From an uncultured Eubacteriales bacterium (GTDB taxonomy: Bacteria; Bacillota; Clostridia; Oscillospirales; CAG-272), in the NCBI GenBank assembly GCA_949286815.1, contig CASEEB010000311.1, positions 1 through 14,888 of the forward strand: a stretch of 14,888 nt of DNA, in the 5' to 3' direction. The notes beneath the pieces were generated by a model. It saw only the letters and a list, made by a program, of their open reading frames with translations. It was not told where the DNA came from and did no database searches. Made by a program: the position numbers and the translations under genes. Positions within the stretch are counted from its first letter, which is position 1. Each line of letters opens with the position of its first letter. Below, piece after piece: positions 8,289-14,120 of this stretch.

Positions 8289-8374
8289 CAAAATATAATA
8301 TACGCAAAAAAATCCGTAATTACTTTTAAATATTTCATTTTACTTCAAAAAATCAATTTTTTTCCTGAAATTTA

Positions 8375-9343
8375 TCAGTCAACGACCATTTGACAGTTGC
8401 CGTATCCGAGTTCGATTGCTTTTTGACAGTTTTCGGAGTCCTCAGACCCGAAGACGAGACGAAGATTATATGTCTTTATAAAATAATCCATCTGTTCAAG
8501 CGTTTGTTCAAGCGCGCTTTTTTGTGATTCGCCGGTCTGATTTTCACCACTGTCCTGCGTGTTTTCCCCGCCGGTGTTGACGGATTGAATTCCGCGGAGA
8601 TCAAGCGCGATATAGTCACATACTTTTTTCAGCTTGCCCACAAGGTAAATGCCGTCAAATGTTTTCTGCATGGTTTGAGAATCAATGAGTATGCCTACCT
8701 GCACGTCGGAAAGACCGTTTTTTATTTCGGATATAAACAGCGCCACATCGTCAATATTGTTCTCGTCAACCTCGATCCCCAGAAGAAGTATGTCGTCAAC
8801 ACCGTTTTCCGCGGCTTCCCGCGCAAGTGAGATCTCGTATGCTTTTTTTATCCTGGTTTGGCTGTCGGAATATTTGTTGAAAGCGTCCATATACATGTAT
8901 CCGCAGAAATAGCCGCCGAGACTGTGTATATATTCCGTGTTTTGGGTCAGGCTTACATTTTCGTTCATATCATCCGAACCCATAAATCTACATACCTCCG
9001 ATGCGTAGGCAAGGCTGTAGTCGGGGTATCTCAGACAAGCGGAAAAATCCGTGACCCCATTGGCCGCGTTGGCGGAAGCGTCCGAGCCGAGTCTGTAAGC
9101 GTACGCCAACACGCTTTTTGCTTCATTGTCCGTGAAATTGGGCAAACTTTCGGACACGTTGTATCTTGTATCCTCCGGAGTATAGTTGTCCGCTTTTTTT
9201 TTCAGAAAATTTCCGGTAATTACCGCCGCCACGGTCACTATTACGACGAATACAATAATACCTATTATGACGGGAATTTTTTGGGAACGGCGTATGCTTG
9301 CCGACGTCCTGCGCGCGAATCTGCTCTGTTTTTTTAAAGACAT
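8375..9343 (-). CDS. Membrane-anchored protein, possible TIM-barrel-like domain
   Basis: About 322 residues. A basic N-terminus (KKQSRFARRTSASIRR) precedes one hydrophobic segment of about 23 residues (roughly 23-45), giving an N-in, C-out single-pass topology. The outer part carries an LAREAAENGVDDILLLGIEV segment, later VGILIDSQTM and DYIALDLRGIQ. This beta-strand/helix rhythm resembles putative glycoside-hydrolase TIM barrels such as DUF4015, but I see no firm catalytic pair. A Gly/Asn/Gln-rich stretch (VNTGGENTQDSGENQTGESQ) interrupts it near the C-terminus. The start is ATG 9343; a TTG 6 nt upstream is 6 nt from AAAGG and is an alternative. It follows the parvulin gene by about 48 nt, so the two are probably cotranscribed. 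Function unknown. Confidence 0.7.
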   Translation of the reverse strand: MSLKKQSRFARRTSASIRRSQKIPVIIGIIVFVVIVTVAAVITGNFLKKKADNYTPEDTRYNVSESLPNFTDNEAKSVLAYAYRLGSDASANAANGVTDFSACLRYPDYSLAYASEVCRFMGSDDMNENVSLTQNTEYIHSLGGYFCGYMYMDAFNKYSDSQTRIKKAYEISLAREAAENGVDDILLLGIEVDENNIDDVALFISEIKNGLSDVQVGILIDSQTMQKTFDGIYLVGKLKKVCDYIALDLRGIQSVNTGGENTQDSGENQTGESQKSALEQTLEQMDYFIKTYNLRLVFGSEDSENCQKAIELGYGNCQMVVD

Positions 9344-9391
9344 AAACAAAAACTACCTTTCCGCTTCGGGACTTTTTGCGTGTCGCGAAAA

Positions 9392-10564
9392 TTATTCGAT
9401 ACGTGTAAGGTCCAGACTGTTGAAATACTCATTGGGAACAAAATCTATGGAATCCTTAAACGCTTTTACATATACGTTCAGAACCGCATTCTGATAATAG
9501 GAGAGAAGAGTAGGTCCTTCTTCGTAGACATAATCCTGTTCCTTGGGCAGTTTCATTATAACATAATATCCGTCGTCAGTCTCGACCACGTCGCTGACTC
9601 CGTATTCGTCAAGCGCGAACGCCGCATTTTCGTATTCGTCCCCCATCTGACCTTTTGTAAAATAGATTCCGTCAATTGTTGCGATTGAAAAGCCTTCGAC
9701 AAAATCGGTTTTTCCGATGTAGCTTTTCATTTCTTCGTATCTTTCATTATCGTCTTCGATGTTCTTCAGCTCTTGTGCTATCTCGGTTGCCTCTGAAAGT
9801 TTCTGAGCGTTGGTCTCATCATCTCCGATTGTTTTTGACAGGTAAACGTGTATTGTTCTGGCATAGTCTTCGCTTGTGAGCACATAATCCAAAAATTCAA
9901 GATATGTCGAATCATTGTACTCTATATAAATTTTATTTTCGGACATCGTGTGAAGCGCTAATGATTCAAGAAAATCGACCTCGCAGAGAAACCTCAGCAG
10001 GCTGTCGGTGAGGTTGTTTTCTTTGAGAAATTCTTTGTATTGCTTCATACTTCCGCCAAAATCGTTCTCCACGATCTGCTCGATTTGCTCCTGCGCGTAT
10101 TCTTCGGCTTCTTTCATATCGGTGTCGATATTAAGACTTTTGCAGGCGGCAAGCACAGCGTAATTGTTCTTCAGGTTGGAAATGACTTCTTCTTCAAAAT
10201 CCTCCCTGTATTTTTCGCGCATGGCTTCGTCCTGCCATACATTTTCACCGTAATTTCTTTCATATGCCGACTGATACAGCAGGGAGATATATCTCAGTTC
10301 CTCGTATCTTACCTCAAAGCCGTCAATGCTACCCACTACCCTGAGTTCCTCCTCGGTACCCTTGATGGGCTTTGCTTTTCCCAGCTGATATACGAGAACG
10401 ATTACAATGAAAACCACGAAACATACCACCGCCGCAGAAATTACGGAAATCGCGATAATTTTATTTCTCTTTTTCTTCTCGGGATTTTGTACGTTCTTTG
10501 CCGGCAAATCTTTTCTGCCGCGCTCGGGTTTGTCAGGTCTCTTGCCATTTTTATTGCGGGACAT
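9392..10564 (-). CDS. Membrane-anchored parvulin-type peptidyl-prolyl isomerase (PrsA/SurA-like)
   Basis: A 390-residue extracytoplasmic foldase. A basic N-terminus rich in Lys/Arg leads to one transmembrane segment at about residues 35-60, so the rest faces outside. Residues about 75-220 are a helical, SurA_N-like chaperone region. The parvulin domain covers about 230-340 and ends with the family pattern FTKGQMGDEYENAAFAL, then GVSDVVETDDGYYVIMKLP. The start at 10564 is chosen because AAAGGAG lies 5 nt upstream; a TTG 15 nt earlier would place the ribosome binding site inside the coding region. No lipobox Cys is present, unlike Bacillus PrsA. It is the first gene of a two-gene unit with the membrane protein downstream, which may be its client or partner (inference). 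Confidence 0.83.
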   Translation of the reverse strand: MSRNKNGKRPDKPERGRKDLPAKNVQNPEKKKRNKIIAISVISAAVVCFVVFIVIVLVYQLGKAKPIKGTEEELRVVGSIDGFEVRYEELRYISLLYQSAYERNYGENVWQDEAMREKYREDFEEEVISNLKNNYAVLAACKSLNIDTDMKEAEEYAQEQIEQIVENDFGGSMKQYKEFLKENNLTDSLLRFLCEVDFLESLALHTMSENKIYIEYNDSTYLEFLDYVLTSEDYARTIHVYLSKTIGDDETNAQKLSEATEIAQELKNIEDDNERYEEMKSYIGKTDFVEGFSIATIDGIYFTKGQMGDEYENAAFALDEYGVSDVVETDDGYYVIMKLPKEQDYVYEEGPTLLSYYQNAVLNVYVKAFKDSIDFVPNEYFNSLDLTRIE

Positions 10565-10729
10565 TGTATCTCCTTTCAATTGAAAAACATAAGTTTCAAT
10601 TTATTGACATGTGTTATTCGGAATGTGTTTTAAAATGTAAATTCAAAATAATTATAACTCATCATTATGACGGGGATGTGAATTGAAATTACATTTTTCA
10701 TGATAAATAAAATTTTTTTGCATTTTACA
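10565..10729. other. AT-rich divergent intergenic region
   Basis: It lies between the minus-strand foldase operon and the plus-strand promoter at 10730. A perfect TTGACA (10604-10609, plus) has no well-spaced -10: the nearest TAAAAT is 21 nt away. On the minus strand a TATAAT lies near 10650 without a recognisable -35. The foldase promoter must be somewhere here, but I cannot place it confidently. Confidence 0.4.
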
Positions 10730-10757
10730 TTGAAAAAGCCGTAAAATATGATATAAT
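10730..10757 (+). promoter_or_regulatory. Strong extended -10 promoter driving the repeat array
   Basis: TTGAAA (10730-10735), a 16-nt spacer and TATAAT (10752-10757) preceded by TGA (10749-10751) form a near-consensus sigma-A promoter with an extended -10. The predicted transcription start near 10764 falls 3 nt before the first stem arm of the tandem array. Transcripts would therefore begin with the repeat structure and run toward hprK. Confidence 0.75.
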
Positions 10758-10766
10758 GGTATATAT

Positions 10767-10849
10767 GCATACAGCGTGAAGAAATCAGATAGATGTTATT
10801 TTATTGGCTGTATGCCGCAGTTTTGCTCCGCAAAACTGTCCAGGGTTTT
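10767..10849 (+). repeat. Array unit 1
   Basis: The outer stem is GCATACAGC (10767-10775) with GCTGTATGC (10807-10815), a perfect 9 bp over a 31-nt loop. The second hairpin is CAGTTTTGC (10818-10826) with GCAAAACTG (10830-10838), a perfect 9 bp with loop TCC. The tail TCCAGGGTTTT is short: it lacks the roughly 14-nt TATCCTTRGCAAAT segment found in units 2 and 3. Confidence 0.85.
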
Positions 10850-10946
10850 GTATACAGCGTGAGGAAATCGAATAAATATTATTTAACTTGCTGTATACGG
10901 CAGTTTTACTGACGTAAAACTGTCCAGGTTGTATCCTTAGCAAATT
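10850..10946 (+). repeat. Array unit 2
   Basis: The outer stem is GTATACAGC (10850-10858) with GCTGTATAC (10890-10898), a perfect 9 bp over a 31-nt loop. The second hairpin is CAGTTTTAC (10901-10909) with GTAAAACTG (10914-10922), loop TGAC. Compared with unit 1, one pair in each stem changes from C-G or G-C to T-A or A-T on both sides. Confidence 0.85.
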
Positions 10947-10961
10947 GTATACAGCGTGATT
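10947..10961 (+). repeat. Solitary left arm between units 2 and 3
   Basis: GTATACAGC plus GTGATT repeats the start of a unit but is followed at once by unit 3. It has no right arm of its own, although it could compete for that of unit 3. Confidence 0.7.
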
Positions 10962-11057
10962 GCATACAGCGTAATCAAATCAAAAGAATAGTATTTTCCG
11001 ACTGTATGCGGCAGTTTTACTGATGTAAAACTGTCCGGGTTATATCCTTGGCAAATT
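10962..11057 (+). repeat. Array unit 3
   Basis: The outer stem is GCATACAG (10962-10969) with CTGTATGC (11002-11009), 8 bp with a C/A mismatch at the loop end and again a 31-nt loop. The second hairpin is CAGTTTTAC (11012-11020) with GTAAAACTG (11025-11033), loop TGAT. The tail TCCGGGTTATATCCTTGGCA closely matches unit 2. Confidence 0.85.
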
Positions 11058-11090
11058 GTATACAGTGTGAAGTAATCACATAAATATTGT
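11058..11090 (+). repeat. Truncated array unit 4
   Basis: GTATACAGT followed by GTGAAGTAATCACATAAATA matches the left arm and loop of the other units, but no right arm or second hairpin follows; the sequence changes to TTGTCACCCTGAAG. Confidence 0.7.
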
Positions 11091-11106
11091 CACCCTGAAG
11101 TCAAAA

Positions 11107-11207
11107 GCGACAATTTTAGTCGGTTTGTCGAAAGTTTTGATCAAACTTTTTCAAAAGTTTGCCGGGTCAAGGGCGAGGAACCCTTGTCATCCTGTCATGA
11201 CGTATAT
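11107..11207 (+). other. Hairpin cluster with mutually exclusive folds upstream of hprK
   Basis: CGACAA (11108-11113) pairs with TTGTCG (11125-11130). AAAGTTT (11131-11137) can pair with AAACTTT (11143-11149), or CAAACTTTT (11142-11150) can pair with AAAAGTTTG (11153-11161); these two folds exclude each other. CAAGGG (11168-11173) then pairs with CCCTTG (11181-11186). No T run follows, so it is not an ordinary terminator. An interspersed intergenic repeat or a leader regulatory element is possible. Confidence 0.5.
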
Positions 11208-11247
11208 TTTGAAAGGTACCGCTATCTTAATTTGTTTTATGATGATT

Positions 11248-11276
11248 TTTACATAACAGCAAAAAGTTGATAAATA
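11248..11276 (+). promoter_or_regulatory. Candidate hprK promoter
   Basis: TTTACA (11248-11253), a 17-nt spacer and TAAATA (11271-11276) with an upstream TGA (extended -10) would start transcription near 11283, giving a 36-nt leader with GGAGGT at 11305-11310. If used, hprK does not depend on the promoter before the repeat array. Confidence 0.5.
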
Positions 11277-11318
11277 AATGAAAATATTTAAAATTTAAAA
11301 TAACGGAGGTATTTTTAC

Positions 11319-12248
11319 ATGGAAGAGGTTTACAGCATACCGCTCTCTAAATTGGCAAACGAGTTTGGTCTGGAAAAAGTGGTTATCCCCGACAATTTTG
11401 AAAGTATACTTGTTCAGACGCCGGAGGTTATGCGCCCCGGTCTCGCGCTTACCGGCTTTTATGAAATTTTCGACGCGGAACGCCTGCATCTTATCGGAAA
11501 CGCCGAGCATCGTTATCTCTCCGAACTGAGTGATGAGGAGCGAAGCGTAAAGATATATAACTTTATAAGCGCGCATCCCAATGCGGTAATTTACACCTCT
11601 GGGCTCCCGGTATTCGAGGAAATGGCGACAAACGCGCGCAAGTTCGGAGTTCCGATTCTGAGGACAAAAGAAAAGACAAGCCCTATAATGGCGTCGCTTA
11701 TAAGTTCACTTAATACCTACCTCGCGCCGCGTATCACACGTCACGGAGTGCTTGTCGAGGTATACGGAGAGGGTCTTTTGCTGCTTGGAGACAGCGGAGT
11801 CGGAAAGAGCGAGACCGCCATTGAACTTGTGAAGAGAGGGCATAGGCTGATTGCGGACGACGCGGTCGAGATAAAACGGGTTTCCGCGAAAACGCTTGTG
11901 GGAAGCGCGCCCGAGATAATCCGGCACTATGTGGAACTCAGAGGGATTGGTATAGTTGACGTCCGCCGGCTCTTCGGAATGGGTGCGGTCAAGGAGACCG
12001 AAAAAATCGACCTTGTAATTAATCTTGAGCCTTGGGTGCAGGGGAAAATGTATGACCGATTGGGAATTGACGACCAGAATTTTGACATCCTCGGCATTAA
12101 AATCCCGGCAATTACCATTCCGGTTAAACCGGGGCGCAATCTGGCGATTATTCTTGAGATTGCCGCGATGAACAACAGACAGAAGAAAATGGGATACAAT
12201 ACCGCGGAGGAATTCAGCAAAAAACTGATGGGACAGATGGGTATCTGA
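11319..12248 (+). CDS. hprK: HPr kinase/phosphorylase
   Basis: A 309-residue bifunctional enzyme that phosphorylates and dephosphorylates HPr at the regulatory serine, controlling carbon catabolite repression and sugar uptake. The N-terminal domain covers about residues 1-130. The C-terminal kinase domain has HGVLVEVYGEGLLLLGDSG starting at His142, a P-loop GDSGVGKS (157-164), the catalytic-site LIADD (178-182) and the HprK/P signature ELRGIGIVDVRRLFG (207-221). Length equals the usual 310. GGAGGT ends 8 nt before the ATG. The gene lies downstream of the structured-repeat region and 1 nt ahead of the phosphopantetheinyl transferase, so the two form an operon. ptsH is not in the window. Confidence 0.97.
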   Translation: MEEVYSIPLSKLANEFGLEKVVIPDNFESILVQTPEVMRPGLALTGFYEIFDAERLHLIGNAEHRYLSELSDEERSVKIYNFISAHPNAVIYTSGLPVFEEMATNARKFGVPILRTKEKTSPIMASLISSLNTYLAPRITRHGVLVEVYGEGLLLLGDSGVGKSETAIELVKRGHRLIADDAVEIKRVSAKTLVGSAPEIIRHYVELRGIGIVDVRRLFGMGAVKETEKIDLVINLEPWVQGKMYDRLGIDDQNFDILGIKIPAITIPVKPGRNLAIILEIAAMNNRQKKMGYNTAEEFSKKLMGQMGI

Positions 12249-12249
12249 T

Positions 12250-12864
12250 ATGACTTATGTTTGCTGCGGGAAACTTGACGCCTCTTTTTCGGTGCACGAT
12301 ACGGCTGAATACTTAAAAAACCTGTTTTGCAGCCGACAGACGGATAAATATATAGACAATATTCTTTCCCGTAAAAACCCGGACTCGATAAAGCAAAGTT
12401 TATGCGCGTTAAACGGGCTTGTATGGCTGCTCCGCGAAGCCGGAGTCTGCGAAAGCGGACTTATATTGAAGAGATCAGCCAATAATAAGCCGTATTTTGC
12501 AAATTCTGGGGTGCGGTTCAGTCTTTCTCACTCGGGAGATTATTTCGCCTGCGTGATTTCTTCGGCCGAAGTCGGAATAGACATTGAGACAAAGAAAGTG
12601 CCGCAAGACAAAGTCGAATTGATATCGAAAAGATTTTTTAAATCTGACGAACAGGCTTTTGTATCAAAGAATACCAAGAATTTTTTGAAGGTCTGGACAG
12701 CAAAAGAGGCTTATACAAAAATGCTTGACATAACCCTTGCGCAGGGGTTCGCGCAATGTGATTTTTTCGGCTCTGACAATTTTTTTCTTAACTTTGAATA
12801 TGAGACTGCAACGGTTGCTCTTTGCACGTTTTTACGGGAAAGTGTAAATATATATGCTTTATAA
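12250..12864 (+). CDS. 4'-phosphopantetheinyl transferase, Sfp/AcpT superfamily
   Basis: A 204-residue enzyme expected to move the phosphopantetheine arm of coenzyme A onto carrier-protein serines. Motifs in order are FSLSHSGDYFACVIS (His94 in the SLSHSG box, 91-96), VGIDIE (108-113) with the Mg-binding Asp/Glu, and KVWTAKEAYTKM (147-158) with the WxxKEA signature. It is near the usual 200-240 length. The start lies 1 nt after the hprK stop with only a weak purine stretch (GATGGG) inside hprK, so expression probably depends on translational coupling. No polyketide, peptide synthetase or acyl-carrier gene is nearby, so the client may be the fatty-acid carrier protein or a distant cluster. Confidence 0.88.
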   Translation: MTYVCCGKLDASFSVHDTAEYLKNLFCSRQTDKYIDNILSRKNPDSIKQSLCALNGLVWLLREAGVCESGLILKRSANNKPYFANSGVRFSLSHSGDYFACVISSAEVGIDIETKKVPQDKVELISKRFFKSDEQAFVSKNTKNFLKVWTAKEAYTKMLDITLAQGFAQCDFFGSDNFFLNFEYETATVALCTFLRESVNIYAL

Positions 12865-13071
12865 CATAGCGCGTATGTCCCCCGCCTCTTAAGCAGGGAG
12901 TTCATATTCGACTTTCAGCGCGTCAGTTTAATTTCCGGCTGAATTTCGGCGAGGCTGTCGCTCATATGTTCTTGTAGCAAGCGTTTCCGAGAATGTTTGT
13001 AAGCAGGCTACCGAATTTCTCGCTCCGCTTTATAAAAAGTGTACGGTTCATTCCGGCAGGGAGGTGTTTTT
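12865..13071. other. Intergenic segment with short hairpins, no gene
   Basis: It holds a small dyad ACATA-GCGCG-TATGT just after the transferase stop and an imperfect hairpin around CCCCCGCCTCTTAAGCAGGG. The latter recalls hairpins near ends of IS200/IS605-type elements, but no transposase or tnpB sequence is here. No T run marks a terminator, and no clear promoter is seen for the peptidase-like gene. Confidence 0.3.
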
Positions 13072-13560
13072 ATGATTCTGTTGACCGCATTTAAAGGTGA
13101 AAGAAACTCTTCAAATATTCTTTTGGACATGATAAAATACGAATCTGAAAGCAAATTCACAAAAAAACTGCTTACAAACAGTTTTGAAGCGTGTGAAAGG
13201 GAATTTACGGGATATTTAATTGATTATGATCCGAAATATATTATTTCATTAGGCAGAAAACCTCGAATCCGCCGTCTTTGCATTGAACTTTTCGCCGTCA
13301 ACGGAACAAGGCGCATTAAAACCGGCTTTGATGTTTTGAAGATGACGGACAGTCTTACGGAGCACGGAATTCGCTTCAAATTATCGGAGCGCCCGGGCAA
13401 TTACCTGTGCAATTATGTGTATTATAAAGGCCTTGATTGTATTGAACAAACCAAGTCTGAATCAAAAATGGTATTTATTCACGTGCCGGACATGATATTT
13501 TTTCAGGATATATATTCGGTCGCTTTATGGCTGGATGATTTTTGCGAAGGATTGATATGA
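13072..13560 (+). CDS. Pyroglutamyl-peptidase I-like protein (peptidase C15 type), short
   Basis: A 162-residue protein resembling cysteine peptidases that remove N-terminal pyroglutamate. The N-terminus MILLTAFKGERNSSNIL matches the usual MKILVTGFEPF..NPS segment loosely. PKYIISLGRKPRIRRLCIEL corresponds to the PD..LSxG...ER region with catalytic Glu72. GNYLCNYVYYKGL carries catalytic Cys113, and VFIHVP carries His137. The Cys-His spacing of 24 equals that of Bacillus Pcp (Cys144, His168), but Glu to Cys is 41 rather than 63, and the total is below the usual 200-215. The start at 13072 is set by GGGAGGTG 6-7 nt upstream; a GTG 33 nt earlier lacks a site. Activity is uncertain; divergence is clear. 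Confidence 0.65.
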   Translation: MILLTAFKGERNSSNILLDMIKYESESKFTKKLLTNSFEACEREFTGYLIDYDPKYIISLGRKPRIRRLCIELFAVNGTRRIKTGFDVLKMTDSLTEHGIRFKLSERPGNYLCNYVYYKGLDCIEQTKSESKMVFIHVPDMIFFQDIYSVALWLDDFCEGLI

Positions 13561-13661
13561 ACTACAATTGGTCGAAATATGCACAAACTGTAAAAGCCTT
13601 GTGTTACAGCCGAAAACCGCGGCTTTACGATGTGTTTATGAAGCGGTTTTTCTACGTTTGA
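13557..13661 (+). CDS. Possible 34-residue ORF overlapping the peptidase stop
   Basis: The ATG overlaps the stop of the preceding gene as ATGA, and the frame runs 34 codons (MNYNWSKYAQTVKALCYSRK and on, ending KRFFYV). The composition is basic and aromatic. The ATGA overlap suggests a translationally coupled gene, perhaps the N-terminus of a larger one now cut short by a stop. Against this, a hairpin that could be a terminator lies inside the frame. No family is recognised. Confidence 0.3.
   Translation: MNYNWSKYAQTVKALCYSRKPRLYDVFMKRFFYV
13613..13651 (+). terminator. Candidate terminator after the peptidase-like gene
   Basis: AAAACCGC (13613-13620) pairs with GCGGTTTT (13643-13650), and the plus strand continues with one more T before CTACG. 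The 8-bp stem is perfect, but the 22-nt loop is large. Confidence 0.45.
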
Positions 13662-13945
13662 TTTAAAATTCAACAAACGATTGAAAATTTTAAGATCGAC
13701 TGCGATTCCGTTGCGTTTAGCGGTTGGCTTAGTCGTTGGTAGCCCGATACTGAATTCTGCGATATTTCGCGACAGCATATTTATTGATTAAGGTCACATG
13801 AAAACGGAATAGAGTTTATTCAAACCGACATCAAGCCCCTGCCTTTAGGAAAACAGAGCGCTTATTTCTTTGAACAATTTCGTTTAGCCCTATGAGTGCA
13901 GAGTAATTTGCGTATTTGAAAGAAATTTCGATTATATATTTTCCG
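13662..13945. other. Non-coding or decayed region
   Basis: No gene is supported. A plus-strand frame without a start codon runs to a TAA near 13788 with protein-like residues (LRLAVGLVVGSPILNSAIF), and an antisense frame is open over 13503-13778 but overlaps the peptidase-like gene. Neither has a ribosome binding site. The stretch may be the remains of a gene or spacer DNA. Nothing else is evident. Confidence 0.35.
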
Positions 13946-13950
13946 TATAA

Positions 13951-13984
13951 AAACCACTTGCCGCCGTTACGGAGCAAGTGGTTT
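13951..13984 (-). terminator. Terminator of the histidine kinase transcript
   Basis: AAACCACTTGC (13951-13961) pairs perfectly with GCAAGTGGTTT (13974-13984), and an inner CCG-TTA-CGG adds pairs. On the minus strand the stem exits into a T run (complement of 13949-13953). It lies 136 nt past the kinase stop; nothing identifiable lies between. Confidence 0.75.
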
Positions 13985-14120
13985 ATTGTGCATTAAGACC
14001 GAGCGCAAATTTATAATTCGTCTGTTTTAAATCGTTGTTAAAAAGTCTGAGGTCGTAGCAAGGTTGGTTATTATATTTGAATTAACATTAATACAACTTA
14101 GAATCTGAAAGCTTTGTGAA

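Larger units (their letters stand above)
10767..11090 (+). repeat. Tandem array of two-hairpin structured repeats
   Basis: Three complete units, one solitary arm and one truncated unit follow one another, with left arms at 10767, 10850, 10947, 10962 and 11058 (spacings 83, 97, 15 and 96). Each complete unit has a 9-nt left arm GYATACAGC, a 31-nt loop usually beginning GTGA, the complementary right arm, a 2-nt linker, then a 9-bp hairpin CAGTTTTRC/GYAAAACTG with a 3-4 nt loop, then TCCRGG. Two base pairs covary between units. With a promoter directly in front, a structured RNA is the simplest reading; a DNA-level palindromic repeat family is the alternative. No known RNA family is recognised. 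Confidence 0.85.

Noticed and set aside
8347..8362. A6/T6 hairpin after the 8375-9343 gene as a terminator.
   Set aside because: The stem is only A-T pairs and too unstable; AT-rich chance is enough.
10604..10636. Plus-strand promoter with perfect TTGACA at 10604 and TAAAAT at 10631.
   Set aside because: The spacer is 21 nt, too long for a sigma-A promoter.
10793..10912. A 39-codon plus-strand frame through units 1 and 2 of the repeat array.
   Set aside because: It is made of the repeat arms and hairpins, has no ribosome binding site, and does not persist in the same frame through unit 3.
10767..11090. CRISPR array.
   Set aside because: The units are long, inverted-repeat based, and the intervening loops are similar to each other rather than unique spacers; no cas genes are present.
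13503..13778. A 91-codon minus-strand frame.
   Set aside because: It overlaps the end of the peptidase-like gene antisense, has no ribosome binding site and no recognisable domain.
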